DNA of 49,915 nt, taken from Christensenella sp. UBA6406 (GTDB taxonomy: Bacteria; Bacillota; Clostridia; Christensenellales; UBA1242). The notes beneath the pieces were generated by a model. That model had not been told where the DNA came from and did not search any database. It was given only the letters and a program-made list of their open reading frames with translations. Within the stretch, counting starts at the first letter, position 1. Every line of letters starts with the position of its first letter. Position numbers and translations under genes: made by a program. The stretch is taken from assembly GCA_002438625.1 (NCBI GenBank), contig DJPS01000006.1, positions 1-49,915 on the forward strand, in the 5' to 3' direction. Below are positions 8,233-17,889 of the stretch, piece by piece.

Positions 8233-9798
8233 TTACTTAGCAATTTCAGTTCGTCTTATTTCTCTTATTACATTAACTTTAATTTGCCCAGGATATTCCA
8301 AACTGGCCTCAATCTTTTTAGCAATATTTTTTGCTAAGAAATAAGCATCACTATCACTTACTTTTTCAGGTTGAACAATTACTCTAACTTCTCTACCTGC
8401 TTGAATAGCGAAAGATTTATCAACGCCATCAAATGAATTTGCAATATTTTCCAAGTTTTGAAGTCTCTTTATATAGTTTTCTAAACTTTCTCTTCTTGCC
8501 CCAGGTCTTGCACTTGAAATCGCATCAGCAACTTGAACAAGAACCGCTTCAATAGATTGGAATTCAACCCCAAAATGATGTGCTTCAATACAATGAACAA
8601 CCGCAGGGCTTTCTTTGTATTTTTTAGCAAGTTCAACACCTATGCTAACATGTGTACCTTCTTGTTCAAAATCCATTGCTTTTCCTATATCGTGCAATAA
8701 TCCACCACGCTTAGCAATGTTTACATCGGCACCCAACTCGCTAGCCATTAGTCCAGCCAAATGGCAAACTTCTAATGAATGGTTTAAACAATTTTGTCCA
8801 TAGCTTGTCCTAAACTTTAATCTTCCTAAAATTCTAACAAGTTCAGGATGCATATTGTGTATGCCTGAATCATATAAAGCATTTTCGCCCGCTTCTCTTA
8901 TTGACAACTCTACATCTTTTCTTGCCTTTTCAACTAATTCTTCAATTCTAGTTGGGTGAATTCTTCCATCTAAAATCAATTTTTCCAAAGCAATTCTAGC
9001 AATCTCTCTTCTAATTGGGTCAAAACTTGAAAGTGTGATTATGTCTGGTGTATCATCAATGATAAGTTCAACGCCTGTTGCTTGCTCTAATGCTCTAATG
9101 TTTCTCCCTTCTCTACCTATAATTCTTCCCTTAATTTCCTCGTTTGGGATTGAAACTGTAGATATAGTTATATCTTGAGCATGGTCAACAGCACACTTTT
9201 GTATTGCTTGCGTTACAATTTCCTTAGCTCGTTTATCCGCTTCATCTTTTGCTTGTTGCTCCAATTCTTTAACAATTTTAACTGACTCTTGTTTTGCTTC
9301 ATCAACCAAACTATCCACAAGTTCAGCCTTTGCCTGTTCACTTGATAACCCAGCAATGCGTGAAAGTTCTGCACTGCACTTGTTCCACTCATTATCTAAG
9401 TTTTCTTTTTGCTCAGTTATTTGCGATTCTTTTTCAGCCAAGTTTTCTTTAAGATTTTCTAAACTATCCTGCTTTTTATCTAAAGCATCTTCTTTCTTTA
9501 TTATGTTTTCTTCTCTTGTAATTAATCGTTCTTCTAGCTTTTGGATTTCATTTCTTCTCTCTCTTATCTCCAAATCTAACTCTTGCTTAATTTTATGTGC
9601 TTCTTCTTTCGCCTCTAAAATAGATTCTTTTTTCACTGCCTTAGCTTCAGAATAAGCATCTTCAATTATTTTTGCCGCTTTTGATTTGGCTATTGTTGCA
9701 TTTCTTTTATCAATTAATTTAGATATAAATATTCCTAAAAATGCCCCTACAATCAAAGAAACTCCACCCACAATTATTGATAATATAATTGGTGTCAT
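8233..9798 (-). CDS. rny: Ribonuclease Y
   Basis: RNase Y is the membrane-bound endoribonuclease that starts mRNA decay in many Firmicutes. The 521-residue protein has one N-terminal transmembrane helix (about 4-27), a long charged coiled coil (about 30-200), a KH RNA-binding domain with the GRIIGREGRNIRA motif, and an HD phosphohydrolase domain with the LLHDIGKAMD metal site. Length and order match the family exactly. It is monocistronic, with a terminator at 8184-8216 and two promoters upstream that give leaders of about 90 and 330 nt. Confidence 0.96.
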   Translation of the reverse strand: MTPIILSIIVGGVSLIVGAFLGIFISKLIDKRNATIAKSKAAKIIEDAYSEAKAVKKESILEAKEEAHKIKQELDLEIRERRNEIQKLEERLITREENIIKKEDALDKKQDSLENLKENLAEKESQITEQKENLDNEWNKCSAELSRIAGLSSEQAKAELVDSLVDEAKQESVKIVKELEQQAKDEADKRAKEIVTQAIQKCAVDHAQDITISTVSIPNEEIKGRIIGREGRNIRALEQATGVELIIDDTPDIITLSSFDPIRREIARIALEKLILDGRIHPTRIEELVEKARKDVELSIREAGENALYDSGIHNMHPELVRILGRLKFRTSYGQNCLNHSLEVCHLAGLMASELGADVNIAKRGGLLHDIGKAMDFEQEGTHVSIGVELAKKYKESPAVVHCIEAHHFGVEFQSIEAVLVQVADAISSARPGARRESLENYIKRLQNLENIANSFDGVDKSFAIQAGREVRVIVQPEKVSDSDAYFLAKNIAKKIEASLEYPGQIKVNVIREIRRTEIAK

Positions 9799-10138
9799 TT
9801 CTTTCTACTCCTTATTTTCTGCGGAGAAAATAGTTTACCATATAAAATTTACTATTTATTAAAACTCCTATAAAGACTTGTTTATCTATAAATTTTATAA
9901 GTTATATATGTTAAAGTCAATGTTACATACACTGCATTTTGTATTTAATGCAGTCTTAAAAACAACTTATTAGATATTTACAAAAATACAAAACTGCAAA
10001 AATTAAATATATGTAACAAATTACAATTATTTAAGGCTGAAATCCTTCATCAAATCTATATTCTACCACAATTAATTGACAAATTGGAACAGCATAAAAT
10101 AAGTGCAATTTTATTTAACCTACTTAGTCCACATTAAT
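9799..10138 (-). promoter_or_regulatory. Long 5' leader region of rny
   Basis: No gene is visible in this stretch. Transcripts from the distal promoter (10139-10167) would carry about 330 nt of leader and those from the proximal one (9892-9920) about 90 nt. A short hairpin with arms CTGCATT/AATGCAG occurs near 9930-9955. rny mRNA is a plausible target of its own product, but nothing in the sequence proves this. Confidence 0.45.
9892..9920 (-). promoter_or_regulatory. Proximal sigma-A promoter of rny
   Basis: TTGACT and TAAAAT are separated by 17 bases on the minus strand. The predicted start is about 90 bases before the rny ATG. Confidence 0.65.
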
Positions 10139-10167
10139 AGTATAATAGATTTAGCAGAAACTGTCAA
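10139..10167 (-). promoter_or_regulatory. Distal sigma-A promoter of rny
   Basis: A consensus TTGACA, a 17-base spacer and TATACT lie on the minus strand, just past the terminator of the pheS-thiI unit. Confidence 0.78.
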
Positions 10168-10204
10168 ACATAATTGACAAATTTATTATAAAATCTTTAT
10201 ATTT

Positions 10205-10253
10205 TTATAAAACAAAAAACTTTAGCCCACCAAATTTGATGAATTAAAGTTTA
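10205..10253 (-). terminator. Terminator of the pheST-iscS-thiI operon
   Basis: On the minus strand AACTTTA/TAAAGTT pair around a GU-containing upper stem and an AAATTT loop, followed by TTTTGTTTT. It lies 17 bases past the thiI stop. Confidence 0.75.
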
Positions 10254-10269
10254 ATTTTGCAATTAAAAA

Positions 10270-11436
10270 TTATTTCATATATTCATTTATTTCTATAATT
10301 TCAGTATTTTTAATTGCATTTTCAATTAGCATATCCTTGTCTGCAATCTTTTCTTCTTGCTTTATGCATTCCCTTATTTTAGGCTTAATAATTGGCTTTT
10401 TAGGAACAAAAACCGTACAGCAATCTTGATATGGTAAATTAGAAATATCAAATGAGCCAATCTTCCTTGCTATTTCAATAATTTCATTTTTATCAAAACT
10501 AATCAAAGGCCTAAAAACAGGAAATTCTTCAAGAACTGCATTGCTACAAGTGATGCCTTGAACTGTTTGACTTGCCACCTGTGCTAAGTTCTCTCCAGTT
10601 ATCAAACACTTACATTCATTTTGCATTCCTATCATTTCAGTAATTTTATACATAAATCTACGCATAATCGTAATTGTAAATTCGCTAGAACAATCAAAAT
10701 GAATTCTTTCTTGAATTTCAGTAAAAGGCACAATAAATAATTTTAATTTACCACTATACTTACTTATAACCTTCGCCAAGTCAATAACTTTTTGTTTTGC
10801 TTCATCACTTGTGTATGGATGACTATGAAAATATACACAATTTATTTCTAGTCCCCTTTTCGCCATTAAATAGCCCGCTACAGGACTATCAATTCCACCT
10901 GATAACATTAAAATTCCTTTACCAGAAGTTGAAACAGGCATTCCACCCAAACACTTGATTTTTTCAAAACTAATGTAAGTTTTTCCATTTTCTCTTATAT
11001 CTATATCAATTATATGCTCAGGATTGTGCAAATCAACCCTTAAACTATCATTAGCATTTAAAACAACTTCACCAATATCTGCACTAAAATTGATTGAATT
11101 TATAGGAAAAGACTTATCCGCTCTTGATGTTTCAACCTTAAATGAGCCTTTCAATTTTATTGTTGAACAAAAATTTTTAATTTCATCTACGGTTGAATTA
11201 ACAACATACGCAACACTTAAAGAAATAAAGCCAAAAACTTCTTTTAATTTGTCGCAAATTTGCTTTTCATTATCACCAACATTAGAAACAACAAACCTAC
11301 CTGCAATTTTTTCAATATGAACATTATATTGCCTAATTTTGTCATATGCATTTTTTAAAAGGGCATCTTCAAAATATTTCCTATTTTTCCCTTTAAGATA
11401 AATTTCGCCATATCTAAGTAAAATAACTTTTTCCAT
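10270..11436 (-). CDS. thiI: tRNA 4-thiouridine synthetase ThiI
   Basis: ThiI adenylates U8 of tRNA and inserts sulfur delivered by a cysteine desulfurase. The 388-residue protein has an N-terminal ferredoxin-like and THUMP region (about 1-165) and a PP-loop ATPase domain with SGGIDSP at about 179-185. It lacks the C-terminal rhodanese domain of the E. coli enzyme, as is usual in Firmicutes. Its start overlaps the iscS stop in the form TAATG, so the sulfur donor and acceptor are translationally coupled. Confidence 0.95.
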   Translation of the reverse strand: MEKVILLRYGEIYLKGKNRKYFEDALLKNAYDKIRQYNVHIEKIAGRFVVSNVGDNEKQICDKLKEVFGFISLSVAYVVNSTVDEIKNFCSTIKLKGSFKVETSRADKSFPINSINFSADIGEVVLNANDSLRVDLHNPEHIIDIDIRENGKTYISFEKIKCLGGMPVSTSGKGILMLSGGIDSPVAGYLMAKRGLEINCVYFHSHPYTSDEAKQKVIDLAKVISKYSGKLKLFIVPFTEIQERIHFDCSSEFTITIMRRFMYKITEMIGMQNECKCLITGENLAQVASQTVQGITCSNAVLEEFPVFRPLISFDKNEIIEIARKIGSFDISNLPYQDCCTVFVPKKPIIKPKIRECIKQEEKIADKDMLIENAIKNTEIIEINEYMK

Positions 11437-12566
11437 TAACTTCTCCTATTTATTTGTGCGTCATATTTTTCAAAGACTTCAACAATCTTCAAACCTGCTT
11501 CCCTAACTTCATCCAAAGTATTTGTAAAATCAAAACTTATTCTTATGCTTCCTTTAACAATGTTCTTGTCATACCCAATCGCTTCAAGTGTCGAATTTCC
11601 CACTTTCTTTGAAGAACAAGCCGAACCAACGCCAACAAATATGTCAAATTTTTCAAGTGCATTAACAATGGTTTCACCATTTACCCCTTTAAATATCAAA
11701 CTTAAAATAAATGGTGAAGTATTATCAAAGTCATTTATTATAATATTTTTATTTACGCTTATAATATTTATAAATTCATCACGCAATTTTTGCACATAAA
11801 TTGAATGTGTTTTATAATCTTGTTTTTTACATATTTCAGCAAAAGCCATAATGCTTGGCACATTTTCAGTGCCAGAACGCAATCCATCTTGTTGACCACC
11901 GCCCAAAACATAAGGCTTAAATGTTTTCTTTACATATAATCCCGCTATCCCCTTTGGACCATGTATCTTGTGTGCTGAAATAGTATAATAGTCTACATTT
12001 AGTTTAGACAAATCAACTTCAACCTTCCCAAATGCTTGAACACCATCTGAATGGAATAGGCAATCTGGATTAATTTCTTTTGCTATTTCAACCAAAGTTT
12101 TAATGTCGTTGACAGCACCTGTTTCATTTGATACATGAATTATTGAAATTAAGCCAACATCACTTGTCATTTTAGCCTTAAAATCATCTATATCAACTTG
12201 ACCATTTTTGTTTAAATTAATTAATTCAACTTCAAACCCTTTCTTTTCTATTTCATTAATTGTATTTGCTATTGAATTATGCTCACCCCTAGATATCAAA
12301 ACTTTTTTAAATCTTTTGTTTAATTGACCCAACAAAACAGAATTGTTTGATTCGGTTGCTGAACTTGTAAAAATGAATGAACTCCCCGCCACACCATTTA
12401 AAGCATTTAAAATGTCATTTTTTGCATTTTTAATTTTTTGTCCAACTTCCTTTGCTTTGTAATAAGGAGCAGATGGATTAAAAAATTCATTAATACTATA
12501 ATTTTCAATAATTTTCATCAACCCTAAATCCATTTTAGTTGTTGATGCGTTATCTAAAAATATCAT
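11436..12566 (-). CDS. iscS: Cysteine desulfurase (IscS/NifS family)
   Basis: This pyridoxal-phosphate enzyme takes sulfur from cysteine for transfer to ThiI and perhaps other acceptors. The 376-residue protein has the cofactor lysine Lys200 in SAHKIHGPKG and the persulfide cysteine Cys317 in GVGSACSS. The pairing with thiI resembles NifZ-ThiI of Bacillus, a dedicated 4-thiouridine pair, so this may not be the general iron-sulfur cluster desulfurase. It follows pheT with a one-base gap. The symbol is a family label. Confidence 0.93.
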   Translation of the reverse strand: MIFLDNASTTKMDLGLMKIIENYSINEFFNPSAPYYKAKEVGQKIKNAKNDILNALNGVAGSSFIFTSSATESNNSVLLGQLNKRFKKVLISRGEHNSIANTINEIEKKGFEVELINLNKNGQVDIDDFKAKMTSDVGLISIIHVSNETGAVNDIKTLVEIAKEINPDCLFHSDGVQAFGKVEVDLSKLNVDYYTISAHKIHGPKGIAGLYVKKTFKPYVLGGGQQDGLRSGTENVPSIMAFAEICKKQDYKTHSIYVQKLRDEFINIISVNKNIIINDFDNTSPFILSLIFKGVNGETIVNALEKFDIFVGVGSACSSKKVGNSTLEAIGYDKNIVKGSIRISFDFTNTLDEVREAGLKIVEVFEKYDAQINRRS

Positions 12567-12567
12567 C

Positions 12568-14958
12568 TTACATCTCTCTCAATTTAATATTTAACTTATA
12601 TTCAAGTGCTTTTATAAGTCGTGTTGAAATTTTATCCATCTCATCATCAGTAAATGTGGAATCTTCTTTCTCAAATGTTAATCTAAATGTTAAACTCTTA
12701 AATCCTTCTTCAATGCCTGCACCATCGTAAACATCAATTAATTCTACATTTTTGCAATATTTACCACTTGATTCTTTAACAACCTTAGCAAGTTCTTTAT
12801 ATTGCATATCGTTTGGCACTATAAATGAAAAATCTCTATTTACACTTTGGAATTTGCTAAAAGCCTCAAAGTGAGTTATTTGCTTTTGATTTTCAATAAA
12901 ATCATCTAAACATATTTCACAAATCAAAACATCTTCATCAATTTCATAATTTTTCAAAATTGTAGGATGAACAAAACCCAAATAGCCGACTGTTTTATCT
13001 GCAAGATTTATGTTCGCTGACTTATAATTATTTAGATATGGAATATCGCTTTCACTATAATCAAACACAACATTTAGTGTATTTGAAACATTTTCTACCA
13101 TAGATTTATACTTAAAGAAATCTATTGACTTACCAGAAACAGCAAAACACAATGTTGTTTTTTCATATGGCAAAGAACCAACATTTTCATTTTTATTATA
13201 CACTCTTGCAATTTCAAAAACTCTTAAATTTTTGTTAGAATGTTTGTTGTTTGATGAAATAACATTTAAAACGCTATCAGCCATATTTATTCTCATATAT
13301 TTCAAATCGGCATTTAATGGATTAGATATATTTATTAAATCTTCTTCATTTATATTTAAATTTAATTTTTCTATTAAATTCAAATTTGATAAAGATATTG
13401 TATTTAATTCATAAAATCCTCTATCAACAAACATTTGCTTTAATCTAAAAATATTATCCAACTTAACATTTTTGTGCCTTGGTGTGTAACTTGTGTTTGA
13501 AAGTAAACGAGTTTCAACATTATCAAAACCATAAATTCTAATCACTTCTTCTGCAATATCAGCCAAAGTTTCAATATCGTTTCTAACCACAGGAACTTTA
13601 ACTTGCAAGATATCGGTATCAATCTTATCAACTACAAAATCTAATTTTGTCAAAATTGACACAATTTCATCCGCTTTCAAATTTAATGCAAGCAATTTAT
13701 TTAAGCTTGAAACGCTAACATTTATAACTTTTGGTGTAATTGCAACTAAACACTCTTCAACAATTCCTTTACTAATCTTTCCATAGCTTAAACTTGAAAT
13801 TAAATGCAAAGCACGCTTTAAGCCAAGTTCACAAAATGCAGGAGCAACCCCCTTTTCATATCTACTTGAACTATCTGAACTTAACCCCAACTTTTTGCTT
13901 GTAGCACGGATATCTCCACGGGTGAAAGTTGCTGATTCAAATACAAGATTTTTAGACATAGAGTTAATGCCAGAACCAAATCCGCCCATAACACCGGCAA
14001 TGGCAAGCGCTTTATTCTTGTCAGCAATCACCGTATCTTTATTGTCAAGTGAATATTCTTCCATATTTAATGCTAAAATCTTTTCACCATTCTTAGCATT
14101 TCTCACTTCTAAAATCTTTTCGCCTATCTTGTCATAATCAAAAGAATGCATTGGTTGCCCAATTTCGGTTAAAACATAGTTTGTTATATCAACTATGTTG
14201 TTTATTGACCTTATGCCAACTGCATTTAATCTTTGCTTAATCCAATTTGGAGACTCGCATATTTTTAAATCCGTAACAACACTAGCCATATATCTTAAAC
14301 ATCTATCTGTGTTGATATCAACGTCAATCAAGTCCATACAAAGCACATCACTTTCTTCATAATCAAGTTCAGGCATTTTCAATGGTCTATCCAAAATAAC
14401 ACTAATCTCTCTTGCTAACCCTAAAACGCTATTACAATCAGGTCGGTTTGAAAGCACTGAAACATCTAGAACGACATCATCAAAACCTAAAACTTGTGCA
14501 ATAGGTGTTCCCAACTTATAATCTTCGTGCAAAATCATTATACCATCAATTTCTGCACCATCATAAACACTGTTATCAATTTTTAACTCTGCACCACTGC
14601 AAAGCATTCCTTGTGATTCTAACCCACGCATTTTAGATGTCTTAATCAAAACGCCACAAGGCAAGTCTGCCCCATCTAATGCCACAGGGATTTGCGCCCC
14701 TTCAAACACGTTTGTTGCCGCTGTTAAAATTTGCACTTGCTCAAACCCAACATCTATTGAACAAACTTGCAACCTATCAGCATTTGGGTGCCTTTCCAGT
14801 TTCTTTATTTCACCAACAAAAACTCTTTCCATACCTTTATCTTTGTATTCTATTGATTCAACTTCAAAACCTGCATTAGTCATTTTTTCTGCTAAATCTT
14901 TTGGTTCTATATCTTTAACTTCAACAAAGTCATTTAACCACTTTAATGATAATTTCAT
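12568..14958 (-). CDS. pheT: Phenylalanyl-tRNA synthetase beta subunit
   Basis: PheT is the structural and editing subunit of the (alpha-beta)2 synthetase. The 796-residue protein shows the N-terminal tRNA-binding OB domain (about 40-150, with ERHPNADRLQVC), the B3/B4 editing domain, the B5 domain, and the C-terminal anticodon-binding ferredoxin-like domain with FKSLTFRLTFE. Length is normal. It lies 70 bases after pheS and one base before iscS. Confidence 0.96.
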   Translation of the reverse strand: MKLSLKWLNDFVEVKDIEPKDLAEKMTNAGFEVESIEYKDKGMERVFVGEIKKLERHPNADRLQVCSIDVGFEQVQILTAATNVFEGAQIPVALDGADLPCGVLIKTSKMRGLESQGMLCSGAELKIDNSVYDGAEIDGIMILHEDYKLGTPIAQVLGFDDVVLDVSVLSNRPDCNSVLGLAREISVILDRPLKMPELDYEESDVLCMDLIDVDINTDRCLRYMASVVTDLKICESPNWIKQRLNAVGIRSINNIVDITNYVLTEIGQPMHSFDYDKIGEKILEVRNAKNGEKILALNMEEYSLDNKDTVIADKNKALAIAGVMGGFGSGINSMSKNLVFESATFTRGDIRATSKKLGLSSDSSSRYEKGVAPAFCELGLKRALHLISSLSYGKISKGIVEECLVAITPKVINVSVSSLNKLLALNLKADEIVSILTKLDFVVDKIDTDILQVKVPVVRNDIETLADIAEEVIRIYGFDNVETRLLSNTSYTPRHKNVKLDNIFRLKQMFVDRGFYELNTISLSNLNLIEKLNLNINEEDLINISNPLNADLKYMRINMADSVLNVISSNNKHSNKNLRVFEIARVYNKNENVGSLPYEKTTLCFAVSGKSIDFFKYKSMVENVSNTLNVVFDYSESDIPYLNNYKSANINLADKTVGYLGFVHPTILKNYEIDEDVLICEICLDDFIENQKQITHFEAFSKFQSVNRDFSFIVPNDMQYKELAKVVKESSGKYCKNVELIDVYDGAGIEEGFKSLTFRLTFEKEDSTFTDDEMDKISTRLIKALEYKLNIKLREM

Positions 14959-15028
14959 ATTTTCTCCTTAACTATCTTTTCCTATCTCTTCATCTTATTA
15001 TGTTATCATAATTTGATGACTTATATCT

Positions 15029-16051
15029 TTATTTAAATTGTTTTAATGTTCTTATATCATTTTCAACCAAAGTTCTTATATCACTTATTTCACTTAAACC
15101 TAAAACAACTCTTTCTATTCCTATACCAAGAGCAAATCCTGAATAAATTTTACTATCTATTCCACAGTTATCCAATACCTTAGGATTAACCATTCCTGTG
15201 CCTAAAATTTCAACCCAACCACTGTTTTTGCAAGTTAGGCAACCTTTCCCTTTGCATTTGCTACAAGTTATATCAACTTCAACGCTTGGTTCAGTAAATG
15301 GGAAAAATGATGGACGCATTCTTATGTTTATCTCATCTCCAAATAGGCATTTTGCAACATAATCCAAAACACCTTTAAGGTCTGCAAGCGTTACATCCTT
15401 ATCAACAACTAATGCTTCTAATTGATGAAAAACAGGACTATGACTTGCATCCAACTCATCACCCCTATAAACTTTACCTGTTGAAATCATTTTAATTGGT
15501 GGTTTAGAATTCTCCATAACTCTCACTTGCATTGTAGATGTTTGAGAACGAAGCAATAGATTTTCATTTATATAAAATGTATCTTGACTATCTCTTGCAG
15601 GATGGTCAGCAGGAATATTTAACTTATCAAAGTTGTAATCATAAAAATCAACCTCAGGTCCATCATATACATCAAATCCCAAATCCTTAAAGATGTCAAT
15701 TATTTTTTGCTGAACTTGCGTTATAGGATTTAATGCACCTACTTCAACATCATTTGCTGGCATCGTTACATCAATCTTATCAGCCATTAACTTTTTGTCC
15801 ATTTCAAATTGTTCAAATTTAGCCTTTAACTCATCAATCCTTGTTTCAATCTTTTCCCTTACACTATTGACTAAGGCACCAACTTCCTTTCTTTGCTCAG
15901 GCAACAAATCTTTTAAGCCCTTTAAAATTGATGTCAATTTTCCGTTTTTGCCCAAACATTTAACTCTTATTTCTTCAATTTCTTTACTTGACTTAGACTC
16001 ATTCAACTCTTTTTCAGTTTCATTGCCTATTTCTAAAATTGTTTCTTTCAT
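15029..16051 (-). CDS. pheS: Phenylalanyl-tRNA synthetase alpha subunit
   Basis: PheS is the catalytic class II subunit that charges tRNA-Phe. With the start at 16051 the protein has 340 residues, a coiled-coil N-terminus, class II motif 2 near YRGDELDASHSPVFHQLE, and motif 3 in GFALGIGIERVVLG. I chose this ATG over one 36 bases upstream because GGAGGG precedes it at the right spacing and family members begin here. A CxxC-type cluster CSKCKGKGCLTCKNSG near the C-terminus looks like a zinc site seen in many bacterial PheS. There is no T-box; the leader is only about 80 nt. Confidence 0.96.
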   Translation of the reverse strand: MKETILEIGNETEKELNESKSSKEIEEIRVKCLGKNGKLTSILKGLKDLLPEQRKEVGALVNSVREKIETRIDELKAKFEQFEMDKKLMADKIDVTMPANDVEVGALNPITQVQQKIIDIFKDLGFDVYDGPEVDFYDYNFDKLNIPADHPARDSQDTFYINENLLLRSQTSTMQVRVMENSKPPIKMISTGKVYRGDELDASHSPVFHQLEALVVDKDVTLADLKGVLDYVAKCLFGDEINIRMRPSFFPFTEPSVEVDITCSKCKGKGCLTCKNSGWVEILGTGMVNPKVLDNCGIDSKIYSGFALGIGIERVVLGLSEISDIRTLVENDIRTLKQFK

Positions 16052-16138
16052 TCTCCCTCCAAAATTAAAATACAATTCAATTTGCAAACTAATTCATTAT
16101 AACAAAAAAAATCGCACTAAAACTATCTTAACTAATTT

Positions 16139-16168
16139 AGTTTAGCACATTTTTATAATTTGTGTCAA
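16139..16168 (-). promoter_or_regulatory. sigma-A promoter of pheST-iscS-thiI
   Basis: The minus strand has a perfect TTGACA, an 18-base spacer and TAAACT, about 80 bases ahead of the pheS ATG. Confidence 0.7.
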
Positions 16169-16223
16169 GAAATATAACAAAATACCTTTACAAATCCTTA
16201 AATTTTAATTATCCTATTATAAT

Positions 16224-17118
16224 ATGAAAACATACAAATTTATTTTAAATAAAGATTATGAAAAAGTTAAAGATTTTTTTAAGGAAAAAGGATTTTCATC
16301 CAATCTTATAAAATCTTTAAGTAAAGAAATGGGTCAAATTTTAAAAAATGAGAAGCCCATAAGAATGAATGAAAAAGTGAATTGTGGCGACATTGTAAAA
16401 ATCAATTTAATTGAATTAGAAAGAAATAACATTATCCCAATTTGTAGGCAACTTAAAATTGATTATGAAGATGATAATTATTTAATTGTATTTAAAGACA
16501 GCGGAATTGCAACAATACCCTCTTATTGCAATAATGAAAATTCACTTGCAAATTTTGTTACTGATTATATGCAACATAAAGGACAAATTGATTTTGTTTT
16601 TAGGGCGTTTAACCGACTAGATAAAGAAACATCTGGTTATGTTTTAATTTGCAAAGATTTAATTTCATATGATTTTCTTTTAAATGAAAAGAGTCAAGTT
16701 CTCAAAAAATATGAAGTCATCACCCATAACAAATTAAACAAACAACAAATAAGCAAACCAAATTTTAACAAAAACAAATGCCGATGGAAGAAATGAACTA
16801 AAAAGAATAATTGACATAAATGGCAAGCCATCAGCAACAAATATATTGGGTGCTCGCTATAATTTATCACACAATATATCGTATGCAACAATATCATTAG
16901 AAACTGGAAGGACACACCAAATTAGATTGCATTTATCTTCAATCAACTGCCCCATTTTAGGCGATAAACTTTATGGCATAGAAGATTGCAAAGAACTAAA
17001 TATTGAAAAAAGGATGTATTTAAATTGCTACCATTTAGAATTTTATCACCCTTTTAAAAATGAAACAACTATAGTTGAAAATAAGCTATTTGAGAAAGTG
17101 TTTAATGAAGTAGACTAA
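16224..17118 (+). pseudogene. Frameshifted RluA/RluD-family pseudouridine synthase
   Basis: The gene is in two frames. The first part (16224-16796) carries an S4-like N-terminus and the catalytic motif NRLDKETSGY with Asp133. The second part continues in the +1 frame to 17118 and carries the C-terminal motif ETGRTHQIRLHL. Joining them near the A-rich stretch at 16768-16780 rebuilds one continuous protein of about 297 residues. One extra base there explains the break. The ATG has no ribosome binding site and follows a TATAAT directly. It may be a true pseudogene, a sequencing error in an A-run, or a slippage site. It converges with yunB, whose stop overlaps its end. Confidence 0.85.
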
Positions 17119-17795
17119 GGGATTAAGTCAAGCATATCTTCCATTGTGTCAGAATGCAAAAATGTTGAAGGAATTTTTCCTATAATGATGCTCTCGCAAA
17201 TTAGAACCTGTGAACGATTTTTAACTGTTTTATATTCCACAGGTAAAACCATACTGACACTAGCATCAATATTTACATAAATGCGATGATGCGTTTGATT
17301 TATCCCAGCACTTTCAAAATTTGATTCAAATGTGCAAGTTATTGAACCTATTGGAATAAGTTTAATTTTTACATCAGGACCCCTACCTACAAAAATTGGC
17401 ATACCGCTAAAAGTCCCTATTGGTATATTTAGTCCGCCATTGCCCATAATTTCCAACTTCGCTTGTGCAGTTCTCGCAAGTTCTTTTGATAGTTTATTTA
17501 TAAGGATAGAGTTGGCGGAAATCATTGTAATGTCGCCATCTTCATTTGTGTTTATATTTATCAAATCATTATATAAAATAGATTCTGAAACAACTTCCGC
17601 AACAGCCGAATTTACAGCCTTTAAAGTTAAACTTCTAACTTTAATTTCACTCGTAGACAATATAATAGGATTGACAACATTATTGAAAAATAAAAAAATA
17701 AGTGCAATTAATATTGAAACACTGATAATGAAAGATACATATTTTTTTCGTGGCATTTTCTTATTAACTTGTCCAACAATGTCGTTGTATTTCAT
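17115..17795 (-). CDS. yunB: Sporulation protein YunB
   Basis: This 226-residue protein matches YunB, a mother-cell sporulation protein. It has a basic N-terminus, one transmembrane segment (about 21-43), and an extracytoplasmic domain with ISANSILINKLSKELA, PIGTFSGMPIFVGRGPD and the C-terminal EYKTVKNRSQVLICESIIIGKIPSTF. No ribosome binding site precedes the ATG, and a CATATAAT element ends only five bases before it. It follows the spoVA terminator and probably has its own late promoter. The stop is TAG and overlaps the end of the convergent broken pseudouridine synthase. Confidence 0.9.
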   Translation of the reverse strand: MKYNDIVGQVNKKMPRKKYVSFIISVSILIALIFLFFNNVVNPIILSTSEIKVRSLTLKAVNSAVAEVVSESILYNDLININTNEDGDITMISANSILINKLSKELARTAQAKLEIMGNGGLNIPIGTFSGMPIFVGRGPDVKIKLIPIGSITCTFESNFESAGINQTHHRIYVNIDASVSMVLPVEYKTVKNRSQVLICESIIIGKIPSTFLHSDTMEDMLDLIP

Positions 17796-17800
17796 ATTAA

Positions 17801-17828
17801 ATTATATGCAAATATTTTTATCAAAATA
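17801..17828 (-). promoter_or_regulatory. Possible sigma-E-like promoter of yunB
   Basis: The minus strand has CATATAAT (17801-17808), one base off the sigma-E -10 element CATACAAT, with TTATTTT 14 bases upstream. Its proximity to the ATG would make the message nearly leaderless. yunB is under sigma-E in Bacillus. The match is partial. Confidence 0.35.
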
Positions 17829-17830
17829 AC

Positions 17831-17871
17831 AAAAAGGCATTGAAATTTTATTTAAACTCCAATGGCTTTTT
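17831..17871 (-). terminator. Terminator of the spoVA operon
   Basis: AAAAAGCCATTG pairs with CAATGCCTTTTT with one mismatch, around a loop of about 17 bases; the stem itself ends in five U. It lies about 20 bases past the spoVAE stop and separates spoVA from yunB. Confidence 0.75.
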
Positions 17872-17889
17872 GCTATATAAATATTAATT

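Noticed and set aside
16052..16223. T-box leader before pheST
   Set aside because: The promoter at 16139-16168 leaves only about 80 nt of leader, too short for a T-box, and no T-box core sequence is present.
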